Shown here piece after piece: positions 43,810 through 53,795 of a stretch of DNA of 64,000 nt. The stretch comes from Ruminococcus flavefaciens FD-1. GTDB taxonomy: Bacteria; Bacillota; Clostridia; Oscillospirales; Ruminococcaceae. Under the pieces are notes generated by a model. The model ran no database searches, had not been told where the DNA came from, and saw only the letters and a program-made list of their open reading frames with translations. The stretch covers positions 1-64,000 of the forward strand of contig ACOK01000097.1 of assembly GCA_000174895.1 (NCBI GenBank), given 5' to 3'. Both the position numbers and the translations under genes were made by a program. The first letter of the stretch is position 1; every line of letters begins with the position of its first letter.

Positions 43810-44769
43810 ATGTCTGATAATTTCAAAGTGTCACTCCAGAGAGTGATAGAAGAATTCAAACTGGAAGAGATCTTCGTTCCAAAGGATGCAAGCGAGATCA
43901 TGATCGACGAAAACGATGTAAACAGACCCGGACTTCAGCTCATGGGATTCTATGAATACTTCAATCCTGAGCGTATCCAGATCATAGGCAAGATGGAATT
44001 TGCTTACCTATCAACCATCGACGAGCAGACAAGACGTGACAGACTTCAGCTTCTCTTCTCACAGAGGATACCTGCACTCATCATTACAAGAGAACTCCCG
44101 TATTTTGCTGAAATGCTTGAGCTTGCCAAGGAATTTGAAGTTCCGCTTCTCAGAAGCAAGGAGAGCACATCCAACTTCATGTCCGGCCTTATCGCATTCC
44201 TTAACCTTACACTTGCACCGAGGATCACCCGTCACGGCGTTCTCATCGAGATCTACGGCGAAGGCGTATTCATAACAGGCGAAAGCGGTGTAGGTAAGAG
44301 CGAGACTGCTATCGAGCTGGTAAAGCGTGGACACAGACTTGTTGCCGACGATGCTGTTGAGATCCGCAAGGTATCAAATATCAGTCTTGTGGGAAGCTCG
44401 CCCGATAACATCCGCCACTTCCTCGAACTCCGTGGCATCGGCATCATCAATGCAAGAAGGCTGTTCGGTATCGGTGCTGTAAAGACCACCGAGAAGCTTG
44501 ACCTCGTAGTTGAGCTGGAGCAGTGGAATTCCGAGAAGATGTACGACAGAATGGGCGTGGATACTGAATTTGTATCGATCCTCGGCGTAAAGGTGCCTTC
44601 TCTGACTATACCTGTAAAGCCGGGCCGTAACCTTGCAGTAATTCTCGAAGTTGCCGCTATGAACAACAGACAGAAGAAGATGGGCTACAACGCAGCAAGA
44701 GAGCTTCTTAACCGCCTTGGCATGGAGTCGGACGCTAAGGAAGTAGTAAGAGACTACGAGACATTCTGA
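43810..44769 (+). CDS. hprK: HPr kinase/phosphorylase
   Basis: The 319-residue protein has the HprK N-terminal domain, Walker A GESGVGKSETA (about 157), and the signature LELRGIGIINARRLFG (about 205) then VVELEQW. It phosphorylates HPr at Ser46 and controls carbon catabolite repression. GGAG lies upstream of the start. It heads the conserved hprK-murB-rapZ-whiA-dnaE run. Confidence 0.94.
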   Translation: MSDNFKVSLQRVIEEFKLEEIFVPKDASEIMIDENDVNRPGLQLMGFYEYFNPERIQIIGKMEFAYLSTIDEQTRRDRLQLLFSQRIPALIITRELPYFAEMLELAKEFEVPLLRSKESTSNFMSGLIAFLNLTLAPRITRHGVLIEIYGEGVFITGESGVGKSETAIELVKRGHRLVADDAVEIRKVSNISLVGSSPDNIRHFLELRGIGIINARRLFGIGAVKTTEKLDLVVELEQWNSEKMYDRMGVDTEFVSILGVKVPSLTIPVKPGRNLAVILEVAAMNNRQKKMGYNAARELLNRLGMESDAKEVVRDYETF

Positions 44770-44794
44770 TAATTAATAATACTTGGGGGTAAAT

Positions 44795-45700
44795 ATGATC
44801 GATCTGAACATATTGACAGAACTTTGCGATAAATTAGGATGCAGGATAACTCCTGAATGTTCTTTGAGCGAATACATAACCTTTAAATTCGGCGGACCCT
44901 GCCGTGCTCTTATAAAGGTAAATTCTGCCGAGTCCGCAGCCGAGCTTCTTAAATATCTGAGGGGCAACTCCATAAAATACGGTATTATCGGCAGAGGCAG
45001 CAATATAATTGCCGCTGACGAGGGCTTTGACGGAGTTATACTTCTCTTCGGCAGCGAATTTGCAGATATCACCGTAGAAGGCGACATTATCCGCTGCGAT
45101 GCGGGTGCATCACTTGCATCTGCCTGTTGTCATGCACAGCAGGAGGGGCTTACCGGCATGGAGAATCTCTTCGGTATTCCCGGAACTGTAGGCGGTGCTC
45201 TCTATATGAATGCAGGCGCTTACGGCAGCGAGATGAAGGACGTTGTTTTCAGTGCGGAGTATATCGATGAAAACTGCGAGATAAGGACTATTGAGGCAAA
45301 GGACATGGATCTTTCCTACCGCCATAGTTTCTTCTCGGGCGGGGATTATATCATCACTTCCGTTACCATTAAGCTGACTAAGGGCGATCCGGATGCTATC
45401 AAAGCAGCAATGAATGAATGTATGGCCAAGAGAACTTCCAAGCAGCCGCTTGAATATCCAAGCGCAGGCAGCACATTCAAGCGTCCTGAGGGAAGCTACG
45501 CCTCTCTGCTTATAGATCAGTGCGGACTGAAAGGTCTTTCCTGCGGCGGCGCTATGGTCAGTGAAAAACACGCAGGCTTCGTTATCAACAAGGGATACGC
45601 TACCTGTGCGGATGTACTTGAATTATGCGACAAGGTCAAAGATGTCGTAAAGGAGAAAACAGGCTATATTCTTGAGCTTGAGCCTGTTATACTAAAATAA
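44795..45700 (+). CDS. murB: UDP-N-acetylenolpyruvoylglucosamine reductase
   Basis: The 301-residue type I MurB has FAD-binding GRGSNIIAADEGFDGV, GTVGGALYMNAGAYGSEM, YRHSFF and the catalytic Ser in YPSAGSTFKRPEG. It reduces UDP-GlcNAc-enolpyruvate to UDP-MurNAc in peptidoglycan synthesis. ATG 44795 has GGGGGT upstream; an in-frame TTG at 44783 lies before that site. Confidence 0.94.
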   Translation: MIDLNILTELCDKLGCRITPECSLSEYITFKFGGPCRALIKVNSAESAAELLKYLRGNSIKYGIIGRGSNIIAADEGFDGVILLFGSEFADITVEGDIIRCDAGASLASACCHAQQEGLTGMENLFGIPGTVGGALYMNAGAYGSEMKDVVFSAEYIDENCEIRTIEAKDMDLSYRHSFFSGGDYIITSVTIKLTKGDPDAIKAAMNECMAKRTSKQPLEYPSAGSTFKRPEGSYASLLIDQCGLKGLSCGGAMVSEKHAGFVINKGYATCADVLELCDKVKDVVKEKTGYILELEPVILK

Positions 45701-45716
45701 GACTAAGGAGTAATAT

Positions 45717-46592
45717 ATGGAGCTGTTAATCGTAACGGGAATGTCGGGATCGGGAAAATCCAGCGTCATGGACGTAATGGAGGATATCGGCTATTATTGC
45801 ATCGATAATATCCCTCCCATGCTTATATCGCAGTTTGTGGACCTTTGCAGACAGTCTGAAACAGCGATAGATAAGATAGCTGCGGCGGTGGATATACGTT
45901 CTGGTGATATGTTTGCCGAGATATTCCGTTCATGGCAGAAGCTGAAAGCCAACAGCGATATATCAGTAAAAGTGCTGTTCATCGAGGCAAGCGACGAGGT
46001 ACTCATCAAGCGTTATAAGGAGACACGCCGAAAGCATCCCCTTGATGAAAAGTTCAACGGCAATATGCACGAAGCTATAAAGTACGAATGGCAACAGCTT
46101 TCGCAGCTCAGGGAGATCGCCGATTACTACATCGAGACTTCCAACCTGAGCTCATCACAGCTGAAAGAGCAGATAAAGAGCCTTTTCCTTGAAAGGGATT
46201 CCGATTCGCTTGTCATCAAAGTTATGTCATTCGGCTTCAAGTACGGCGTTTCTACCGAATCGGACCTTGTGTTCGATGTCAGATGTCTGCCGAATCCGTA
46301 CTATATTCCCGAGCTCCGGAATCATACGGGCCTTGATGAATGTGTAAGAGACTATGTTATGCAGCACGAGTCATCACAGCAGCTTTTCAGTAAAATAGCC
46401 GATCTTATTGATTTTCTTATACCTATGTACGTTCACGAGGGCAAGAGCCAGCTTGTCATAGCTTTCGGCTGTACCGGCGGAAAGCACCGCTCAATTACGT
46501 TTGCAGAGCTTATGACCAAGCATCTTCTCAGCAAGGATTACAAGGTGCAGAAATATCACCGTGATATTACAAAGGATAAAAAGTTCGTATAA
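45717..46592 (+). CDS. rapZ: RapZ/YvcJ family RNase adaptor, nucleotide-binding
   Basis: The 291-residue protein has the P-loop GMSGSGKSS at 8-16, DNIPPML, RRKHPLDEK (about 103-111) and GCTGGKHRS in the C-terminal domain. In Firmicutes the homologue YvcJ hydrolyses GTP and affects competence; in E. coli RapZ controls GlmS mRNA decay. The yvcK gene that often follows is missing here; whiA comes next. Confidence 0.92.
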   Translation: MELLIVTGMSGSGKSSVMDVMEDIGYYCIDNIPPMLISQFVDLCRQSETAIDKIAAAVDIRSGDMFAEIFRSWQKLKANSDISVKVLFIEASDEVLIKRYKETRRKHPLDEKFNGNMHEAIKYEWQQLSQLREIADYYIETSNLSSSQLKEQIKSLFLERDSDSLVIKVMSFGFKYGVSTESDLVFDVRCLPNPYYIPELRNHTGLDECVRDYVMQHESSQQLFSKIADLIDFLIPMYVHEGKSQLVIAFGCTGGKHRSITFAELMTKHLLSKDYKVQKYHRDITKDKKFV

Positions 46593-46604
46593 GGAGTGGA
46601 GTAA

Positions 46605-47525
46605 ATGTCTTTCTCAAATGACGTAAGGCAGGAGATTTGCACTACTGTCAGCGATAAGGATAAACGCTTTGCCTGTTTGTACGGTATGCTTCTTTTCGGG
46701 CGCACACTTTCAGATGAACTCGTCTGCTTCCAGACAGAGAGCATCACTTCATCCGAGCAGTTCGCTTCGCTTTTCCGTGCGGTATTCAAACGTGAGATAC
46801 AGTGCAGGGAACATATAAGACGCAGCGGCACGGTGCTCTATATATATGAGATCACCGAGCCTGAACTGATCGGGGAAATATTCCATAAATACAAGCTCTC
46901 AGAAAATGAGAGGATGATAGATTCCGAGATTATTGCTACCAGTAGTCTCGGAGTTTTTACAGCAGGGGTATTTCTTGCCTGCGGAAGTGTGAATGATCCG
47001 TCAAAGGAGTATCATATGGAGTTCACTGTTCCCGAGGAAGGGTTAGCCTCACAGCTTTCAACTCTGCTCGGAGATATAGGAGTTACAGCCAAAACAGTTC
47101 TCCGCAGAGGACAGCATATCGTATATATAAAAGGAAGCGAATCCATTGAAGATACACTTACATTCATAGGCGCACAGCAGTGTACTCTTGAGCTGATGAA
47201 TGTGAAGATATACAAGGACGTAAGAAACAAAGCCAACCGTATCGCCAACTGTGATGCGGCCAATATCGACAAGGTCGTAGATGCGGCAATGAAGCAGATA
47301 GAGGATATCACCTACATCGAAAAAACAAAGGGACTTGACTATCTTTCCGATGAGCTCCGTGAACTTGCGGAGCTGCGCCTTGATAATGTGGATATGAGCC
47401 TGAAGGAGATCGGCGACAGCCTGACTGTGCCTATAAGCCGTTCGGGAGTGAACCATCGTTTCCGCAAGATAGCAAAAATTGCGGAAGAACTGAGAAACGG
47501 AGGAGATAAAGATGAACAGCAGTGA
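46605..47525 (+). CDS. whiA: DNA-binding protein WhiA
   Basis: The 306-residue protein has an N-terminal LAGLIDADG-like fold (SSLGVFTAGVFLACGSVNDPSKEYHMEF... region, about 105-135) and a C-terminal HTH (SLKEIGDSLTVPISRSGVNHRFRKI). It is implicated in cell division and sporulation control. It overlaps dnaE by 14 bases. Confidence 0.93.
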   Translation: MSFSNDVRQEICTTVSDKDKRFACLYGMLLFGRTLSDELVCFQTESITSSEQFASLFRAVFKREIQCREHIRRSGTVLYIYEITEPELIGEIFHKYKLSENERMIDSEIIATSSLGVFTAGVFLACGSVNDPSKEYHMEFTVPEEGLASQLSTLLGDIGVTAKTVLRRGQHIVYIKGSESIEDTLTFIGAQQCTLELMNVKIYKDVRNKANRIANCDAANIDKVVDAAMKQIEDITYIEKTKGLDYLSDELRELAELRLDNVDMSLKEIGDSLTVPISRSGVNHRFRKIAKIAEELRNGGDKDEQQ

Positions 47526-50500
47526 TTTCGTTCACCTCCATCTCCATACCGAATACAGCCTTCTCGACGGCGCTTGCAGACTGAAGCCGCTGATGGAACA
47601 CATCAAGTCTCTCGGACAGACCGCAGTTGCTATCACCGATCACGGCAATATGTACGGAGCTGTGGAATTCTGGAATGAGGCGAAAAATGCAGGTATAAAG
47701 CCGATAATCGGCTGTGAGGTATATGTAGCAAGACGTACAAGACATGACCGTGACCCGAAGCTGGACAGTTCGCCCTATCATCTGATTCTACTCTGCAAGA
47801 ACAACGAAGGCTATAAGAACCTTGTCAAGCTTGTCTCGATAGCAAGCATCGAGGGATTCTACAACAAGCCCAGAGTTGATCTTGAACTGCTGAAAAAGTA
47901 CCACGATGGACTTATCTGCCTTTCCGCCTGCCTTGCAGGTGAGATTCCACGGCTGCTGAATAATTCCACTTATGAGGAAGCCAAAGCTGTGGCTATGACA
48001 TACCTCGATATCTTCGGGGAGGGCAATTACTTCATCGAGATACAGGATCACGGTATTGCGGCTGAAAGGAAGATCCTTCCTCACCTATACAGATTGTCTG
48101 AGGAAACAGGCATTCCTCTTGCAGCTACAAATGACTGCCATTACATAAGCAAGGACGATGCAGAAATGCAGAATGTCCTCATTTGTATACAGACAGGAAA
48201 GATACTCGGTGAACCCAATGGTATGAGTTTCGAGACTGATGAATTCTATGTGAAGTCTACAGAGGAAATGGCTGAGCTTTTTGCAGGCCATGAAGAAGCC
48301 CTGAAGAATACCGCACGTATCGCCGAAATGTGCAATGTGGAGTTTGAATTCGGTAATATCAAGCTTCCGAAATTCACAGTCGAGGGCGTGACCGACAACG
48401 AAGCATACTTCCGTGACCTCTGCCGCAAAGGAATGTATGAGCGCTACGGTAGATCTCCGGACTCCAAAGTGGAGGAAAGGCTTGAATACGAGCTTTCGGT
48501 CATCACAAGAATGGGCTACACTGACTACTTTCTTATTGTCTGGGATTTTATAAGGTATGCCCGTGACCATAATGTACCCGTAGGCCCGGGAAGAGGTTCG
48601 GGTGCAGGAAGTCTCTGCGCATACTGCATAGGCATAACAGGTATCGATCCCATGAAGTTCAATCTGCTGTTCGAGCGTTTTCTGAATCCCGAGAGAGTAA
48701 GTATGCCTGACTTCGATATTGATTTTTGTATCGAGGGTAGGCAGAGTGTCAAGGATTACGTTGTACGCAAATACGGCAAGGACTACGTGTCGGAAATAAT
48801 CGCATTCGATACGCTTAAAGCCCGTGCCGCTGTAAGGGATACAGGACGTGTTATGAGTCTGCCCTATGCGCTTTGTGATAAGGTAGCAAAGCAGATCGAC
48901 ATGAGGAATACTCTTGACGACGCTTTGAAGGAATCCGAAGAACTTGCACAGCTTTACAAGAGCGACAGAAGCGTCAAGAAGCTGATAGATACCGCAAAGA
49001 AGTTGGAGGGGATGCCACGTCATGCCTCTACTCATGCGGCAGGTGTGGTTATCTCGGCAGTACCTCTCAGTGATCTTGTGCCTCTTCAGAAGAATGATGA
49101 TACTGTTGTAACTCAGTACACAATGACCGTTCTGGAATCGCTGGGACTGCTGAAAATGGACTTTCTCGGACTGCGCAACCTTACGATAATCCGTGACGCC
49201 GTCAACGAGATACGCAGAAGTGAACCCGACTTTGACATAGATAAGATAGATTTCGCAGATCAGAATGTCTACAAGATGCTGTCGGACGGTGATACCTGCG
49301 GCGTGTTTCAGTTTGAAAGCGCAGGCATGACAGCAAGGCTGATGGAACTTTGTCCCGAAAGACTTGAAGACCTGATAGTTATTTTGTCGCTTTATCGTCC
49401 GGGACCTATGAAGTCGATACCTGTATATATCGAGAATAAAAAGCATCCCGACAGCATAAAGTACAAGCATCCCATACTGAAAGATATACTGGCGGACACA
49501 TACGGCTGTATGGTCTATCAGGAGCAGGTAATGGAGATATGCCGTAAAATGGCGGGATATTCCTATGGCCATGCCGATATCGTCCGTAGGGCAATGGCAA
49601 AGAAAAAGCACGATGTAATGCTGAAAGAGCGTGAGAAGTTCGTGTCAGGTTCGGTAGAAAACGGAGTTTCCGAAACAGTGGCTAATGAAGTTTTTGACGA
49701 GATGGTCAGCTTTGCGTCCTATGCGTTCAATAAATCTCATGCGGCGGCTTATGCGTATCTTGCATATCAGACGGCCTATTTGAAATATCACTATCGTGGC
49801 ATATATATGGCAGCTCTGATGTCAAGCGTTATGGGCAGCAGCGACAAGCTGGCGGAGTATATCAATTCCTGCCGTGACAACGGGATAAAAGTCTGCTGTC
49901 CCGATGTCAACAAGAGCTTCAGGGGATTCACTTTCAAGGACGGCGTGATGTATTTCGGACTGCTTGCCATTAAAAATGCAGGCAGCGGTCTGGCTGACAA
50001 ACTTATACTTGACAGGCAGCAGCACGGCGATTTCAAGGGATTGCAGGATTTCTGCGAGCGAATCGAAGGCCGTGAGCTTAACAAGAAGGCTCTCGAAAAT
50101 ATGATCAAGGCCGGCGCTTTTGACGGCCTCGGCCTCAACCGCAGACAGATGCTCGACAGCTATGAAACATTCATAGAAATGGCTGGTGAAGGCAAAAGGG
50201 GAGTCATAGACGGTCAGCTCGGACTTTTCAGAAATGAAGAAAGCCACGAAATGGGTGTGAAGATCTCCTATAAGCCGGAATTCGAGAAAAAGCGTCTTTT
50301 CGCTATGGAAAAGGAAGCCACAGGTATGTATCTCAGCGGTGATCCCCTTGACTCTTATAAGTGGATAAGCGATCTCATGCATACTGACACTGTCTCAGGT
50401 CTGAGTTCGCCGGATACCGCAGTTGACGGCAAAAATGTGAAGCTGTTGTGCACGGTGGAAAGTACGAAGGTACATATTACAAAAAGAGGAGACAAGATGT

Positions 50501-50919
50501 GCTTTGCCGAAGTTTCGGATGGTACGGGGGTTATGGAATGTGTTGTATTCCCGGAGCTTTATGCCCTGAATAGTCTGAAATTCACGGAAAGCAGCATTCT
50601 GATCCTAAGCGGTAAGCTTTCAGTCAAGGATGACAGAGTAACTGTGATATGCGGTGCTGCTGCGTCTGAGAGGGAATTCGATCACCTTGTCTCGACTATG
50701 AAGCTGTGTATCAAAACAACTTCTGATAAAGCCGCTGTTCCGCCCGATCTTGTCCGCATTTGCGATACATACAAGGGCAGTACGGAAATATGCTATTATC
50801 TGACTGATATGAAAAAGATCGTAAAGCCGAGAACTGCTCTTAAAATGTTCGTTTGTCAGGATTCGGCAGAGGAACTTGAAAAGCTTTTCGGAGCTTCACA
50901 GATAGGTCTTATCCATTGA
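47512..50919 (+). CDS. dnaE: DNA polymerase III subunit alpha (DnaE)
   Basis: The 1135-residue protein has a PHP domain (FVHLHLHTEYSLLDGA), the polymerase active site with GPGRGSGAGSLCAY (about 360) and PDFDIDF (about 402), YQEQVM, a tandem HhH region and a C-terminal OB domain (CTVESTKVHITKRGDKMCFAEV). It is the DnaE1/DnaE3-type replicase without a fused exonuclease. It is the last gene of the long plus-strand run. No clear terminator follows. Confidence 0.94.
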   Translation: MNSSDFVHLHLHTEYSLLDGACRLKPLMEHIKSLGQTAVAITDHGNMYGAVEFWNEAKNAGIKPIIGCEVYVARRTRHDRDPKLDSSPYHLILLCKNNEGYKNLVKLVSIASIEGFYNKPRVDLELLKKYHDGLICLSACLAGEIPRLLNNSTYEEAKAVAMTYLDIFGEGNYFIEIQDHGIAAERKILPHLYRLSEETGIPLAATNDCHYISKDDAEMQNVLICIQTGKILGEPNGMSFETDEFYVKSTEEMAELFAGHEEALKNTARIAEMCNVEFEFGNIKLPKFTVEGVTDNEAYFRDLCRKGMYERYGRSPDSKVEERLEYELSVITRMGYTDYFLIVWDFIRYARDHNVPVGPGRGSGAGSLCAYCIGITGIDPMKFNLLFERFLNPERVSMPDFDIDFCIEGRQSVKDYVVRKYGKDYVSEIIAFDTLKARAAVRDTGRVMSLPYALCDKVAKQIDMRNTLDDALKESEELAQLYKSDRSVKKLIDTAKKLEGMPRHASTHAAGVVISAVPLSDLVPLQKNDDTVVTQYTMTVLESLGLLKMDFLGLRNLTIIRDAVNEIRRSEPDFDIDKIDFADQNVYKMLSDGDTCGVFQFESAGMTARLMELCPERLEDLIVILSLYRPGPMKSIPVYIENKKHPDSIKYKHPILKDILADTYGCMVYQEQVMEICRKMAGYSYGHADIVRRAMAKKKHDVMLKEREKFVSGSVENGVSETVANEVFDEMVSFASYAFNKSHAAAYAYLAYQTAYLKYHYRGIYMAALMSSVMGSSDKLAEYINSCRDNGIKVCCPDVNKSFRGFTFKDGVMYFGLLAIKNAGSGLADKLILDRQQHGDFKGLQDFCERIEGRELNKKALENMIKAGAFDGLGLNRRQMLDSYETFIEMAGEGKRGVIDGQLGLFRNEESHEMGVKISYKPEFEKKRLFAMEKEATGMYLSGDPLDSYKWISDLMHTDTVSGLSSPDTAVDGKNVKLLCTVESTKVHITKRGDKMCFAEVSDGTGVMECVVFPELYALNSLKFTESSILILSGKLSVKDDRVTVICGAAASEREFDHLVSTMKLCIKTTSDKAAVPPDLVRICDTYKGSTEICYYLTDMKKIVKPRTALKMFVCQDSAEELEKLFGASQIGLIH

Positions 50920-50953
50920 TAAAAACTTTTTTACGATTATGATAAGAAAATAC

Positions 50954-50982
50954 TTGACATTTTTTCTACAAAGTAGTAAAAT
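50954..50982 (+). promoter_or_regulatory. Promoter of pfkA
   Basis: TTGACA, a 17-base spacer and TAAAAT. The leader contains a perfect 7-bp hairpin (51003-51009 with 51013-51019). Confidence 0.75.
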
Positions 50983-51055
50983 ATAAGAGTATGGAATTTT
51001 TGTTACGGGTCTCCCGTAAATTATAATATTGCTTCGTGCAGAATGGAGAATTAGT

Positions 51056-52018
51056 ATGATCAAGAAAATCGGTGTTTTAACAAGCGGAGGAGACGCTCCC
51101 GGAATGAACGCTGCTGTAAGAGCCGTTGTTAGAACTGCTCTTAGTAAAGGTATGGATGTTTATGGTGTCCGCAGAGGATATGTAGGCCTTATCAACGGCG
51201 ATATCTTCCAGATGGATGAAAGAAGCGTTTCTGATATTATTCATACAGGCGGTACTGTGCTTTACACAGCAAGATGTCCTGAATTCAGAACTCAGGAAGG
51301 CGTTGCAAAGGCAAAGGCTAAGTGCGACGAACTCGGTATCGAAGGCCTCGTTGTTATCGGCGGTGACGGTTCATTCAGAGGTGCGGCTGATCTTTCAGCT
51401 ATGGGCGTTCTCTGTATCGGTATCCCCGGTACTATCGACAACGATATTTCCTGCACTGATTATACTATCGGTTTTGATACAGCTATGAATACAGCTATGG
51501 AACTTGTTGACAAACTTCGTGATACTTCCCAGTCACATGACAGAATCTCTGTTGTTGAGGTAATGGGCAGAGGCGCAGGCCACATCGCTGTAAATACAGG
51601 TATCGCTTGCGGCGCTACAGATATCATCACTAAGGAAGTTCCTTATGACCTTGATTCTATCGCTAATACAATGCTGGCTAAGAAGGCTAAGGGCAAGCAG
51701 AACTTCGTTGTTATCGTTGCTGAGAGCATCGGTCACTCACAGGAGATTGCTACTGTTCTTCAGGAGAAGACAGGCATCGAAGCAAGAGCTACTATCCTCG
51801 GCCACGTTCAGAGAGGCGGTTCACCTACAGTAAGAGACAGAGTTGAAGCTACAAGAATGGGCTACTACGCTGTTGAACTTCTCGAGCAGGGCGTTGGCAA
51901 CCGTGTTGTCGGTATTAAGGATAATAAGCTCGTTGACTACGATATTCAGGAAGCACTGGCTATGACAAAGAGCTATGATGAAAAGCTTCATCATATCGCT
52001 GAGCAGATCGCATACTGA
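51056..52018 (+). CDS. pfkA: ATP-dependent 6-phosphofructokinase
   Basis: The 320-residue protein is the standard length for bacterial PfkA: IGVLTSGGDAPGMNAAVRAVVR, VIGGDGSFRGA (Gly at the ATP position), PGTIDNDI and MGRGAGH. It makes fructose-1,6-bisphosphate in glycolysis. ATG 51056 has GGAGA upstream; the longer frame from 51029 is not supported. Codon use is strongly biased, suggesting high expression. Confidence 0.95.
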   Translation: MIKKIGVLTSGGDAPGMNAAVRAVVRTALSKGMDVYGVRRGYVGLINGDIFQMDERSVSDIIHTGGTVLYTARCPEFRTQEGVAKAKAKCDELGIEGLVVIGGDGSFRGAADLSAMGVLCIGIPGTIDNDISCTDYTIGFDTAMNTAMELVDKLRDTSQSHDRISVVEVMGRGAGHIAVNTGIACGATDIITKEVPYDLDSIANTMLAKKAKGKQNFVVIVAESIGHSQEIATVLQEKTGIEARATILGHVQRGGSPTVRDRVEATRMGYYAVELLEQGVGNRVVGIKDNKLVDYDIQEALAMTKSYDEKLHHIAEQIAY

Positions 52019-52033
52019 TATAATAATACATTT

Positions 52034-52064
52034 GAAGCCGCTTGTAAATTCAAGCGGCTTTTCT
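52034..52064. terminator. Bidirectional terminator between pfkA and the S1 protein gene
   Basis: GAAGCCGCTTG / CAAGCGGCTT stem, then TTCTTT; it ends at the minus-strand S1 gene stop. Confidence 0.8.
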
Positions 52065-52988
52065 TTATCTGAATACAGTTTTTATGATCTTGCTGCTGCC
52101 GGGCGGTGAGTAATCCCATCTGTCGATATGGTCTGAGCCGACGAAGTATTCGATACTGTCAGGTACGCTTTTATCCCTGCCGCATGAATCAACGATTATC
52201 AGCTTCACTTTCATCTTTTCTCTGATAATGGATTTTATGTACACGCTGACTCTTTCACCAGCGGATACTCCCTCTTTCGGTTCGGCAAGGCCTGCAAGGT
52301 TAGGTGCAAGCTCCACGAAAATACCATAATCCTCGATGGAGCGGACTATTCCCGAGACAGTCTCACCGATACAGAAACGGTCTGCATTTTCCTCCCATGT
52401 ACCGAGAAGTTCCTTGTGGGTCAGGAATACACGATCTCTCTCACAGCGTTTTACGGCCGCTTTTATCATCTGACCGACAGTGAAGCGGTCTGACGGATCT
52501 GATATGCGTGAGACGGATATGGAATCTATCGGGATAAGCGACGGGATGCCGCATCCTATGTCTGTGAATGCCCCGAAATGCTCGATATGAGTTACTCTGG
52601 CAGGGATTATATCGCCTGATCCCAGCGATGATATATAATTTGCCATGCACTCATCCTGTGAAGCTTTCCTTGACAGGACAGGCATGATGCTTCCGTCTTT
52701 CTGCCTGATAATTGAAGTAACTCTGCACCTTACAATTTTGTTCACACGGGATATAAGAGCTATATCCCGTGTGGTACCGTCAGCAATACCGATCGCACCT
52801 TCCTCACGGGGGATCACGCCTTTCCCGAACGGAAACTCCACAATGATGTCGTGATCGGTACTGCACGATATAGCTTTTACTTCAATGTCAGTTCTGTTCT
52901 GAAATGCGGTCCGCAGACCGTCCTCATCGGCGATAAGACGCTGATTTGCCTCTGTATCGTAAATACATCCCTCTGGTAAATAGTTCAT
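52065..52988 (-). CDS. S1 RNA-binding domain protein
   Basis: The 307-residue protein has an N-terminal region and three S1-like segments: about 40-105, ARVTHIEHFGAFTDIGCGIPSLIPID (about 125-190) and SGIVRSIEDYGIFVELAPNLAGLAEP (about 205-265). It is RpsA/YabR-like rather than a full ribosomal S1. It probably binds mRNA or ribosomes. AAGGGAGG precedes ATG 52988. Confidence 0.78.
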   Translation of the reverse strand: MNYLPEGCIYDTEANQRLIADEDGLRTAFQNRTDIEVKAISCSTDHDIIVEFPFGKGVIPREEGAIGIADGTTRDIALISRVNKIVRCRVTSIIRQKDGSIMPVLSRKASQDECMANYISSLGSGDIIPARVTHIEHFGAFTDIGCGIPSLIPIDSISVSRISDPSDRFTVGQMIKAAVKRCERDRVFLTHKELLGTWEENADRFCIGETVSGIVRSIEDYGIFVELAPNLAGLAEPKEGVSAGERVSVYIKSIIREKMKVKLIIVDSCGRDKSVPDSIEYFVGSDHIDRWDYSPPGSSKIIKTVFR

Positions 52989-53046
52989 ATTTGGACCTCC
53001 CTTTGATCTTGTATTCAATAGTATGCAGAGGCAGGAGATGTTATAC

Positions 53047-53373
53047 CTACACAGCCGAGCGGATATTTTCAGCTCCCAATGCATGAAGCATTGAGACTAC
53101 GTTTTCAACTGCTCCGCTTCCGCAGATTATACAGGCTGAGTACTTTTCGCCAGCGTGTATTTCGTTATCCATGGTATACGAATCCGGAACAACGGCTGAC
53201 AGGAAGTCTGCATGAGTATTGAGAGAATAAGACAGACCCGAGCGGTGATGACGGCTTCCGGGAGAAGTGACGATACTGCCCGAATATACGTACCCGATAT
53301 TGTTTTTGGCCTGTGTTACAGCGAACTGTGCCGCCTGACGGGAATCGAATTCTGCAATTACTCTTGATATCAT
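53047..53373 (-). CDS. Hypothetical protein, possibly ferredoxin-like fold
   Basis: A 108-residue protein of unknown function. The start (SRVIAEFDSRQAAQFAVTQA) resembles the strand-helix opening of YflT/general-stress 17M-like small domains, but the rest (ACIICGSGAVENVVSMLHALGAENI) is not diagnostic. AAAGGA precedes the ATG. It is 58 bases upstream of the S1 gene on the same strand and may be co-transcribed. Confidence 0.55.
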   Translation of the reverse strand: MISRVIAEFDSRQAAQFAVTQAKNNIGYVYSGSIVTSPGSRHHRSGLSYSLNTHADFLSAVVPDSYTMDNEIHAGEKYSACIICGSGAVENVVSMLHALGAENIRSAV

Positions 53374-53469
53374 AAGTTTAATCCTTTCACTTTTTGTTTG
53401 ACTTCAATATGTTTTTTTATTGGTTTTTATTATTTTTACACAAATATAAAAAAATATACCGCATTTATA

Positions 53470-53498
53470 TTGATTTACAGTGGCTTTTGGGGTATAAT
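53470..53498 (+). promoter_or_regulatory. Promoter of the DUF951-prfA operon
   Basis: TTGATT, a 17-base spacer and TATAAT, 63 bases before the DUF951 gene. Confidence 0.7.
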
Positions 53499-53561
53499 TA
53501 TTATTGCGGCAATTTATCTGTGAATAAATTGTAAATATATCTGAGGACTGGAGGATGTACC

Positions 53562-53750
53562 ATGGATGTCAGAGTTGGTGATGTTCTTTTAATGAAAAAA
53601 AATCACCCTTGCGGCAGCAAAGAAATGTTTGTGATAAGATCAGGCATGGATTTCAAGTTAAGATGTATGGGCTGCGGCAGAGAATTTATGGTTCCCAGAT
53701 CAAAGATTGAAAAAAGCATCAAGGAGATCAGACACGAAGAAAAGGGATAG
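53562..53750 (+). CDS. DUF951 family small zinc-knuckle protein
   Basis: A 62-residue protein starting VRVGDVLLMKKNHPCGSKEMFVIR with RCMGCGREFMVPRSKIEK. It matches the DUF951/YyzM family, often next to DNA replication or translation genes. Three cysteines may bind zinc. The function is unknown. GGAGG precedes the start. Confidence 0.88.
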   Translation: MDVRVGDVLLMKKNHPCGSKEMFVIRSGMDFKLRCMGCGREFMVPRSKIEKSIKEIRHEEKG

Positions 53751-53795
53751 CGCTGCACAGTATAATAAAATATAATTACTTTTAAGGAGATATTT

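Noticed and set aside
43810..44769. hprK as part of a peptide-modification cluster
   Set aside because: It has both HprK domains and lies in the conserved murB-rapZ-whiA context, unlike the kinase-like gene at 3516-4244.
48085..49611. 508-residue minus-strand frame inside dnaE
   Set aside because: Antisense to a clear dnaE reading frame, no family features.
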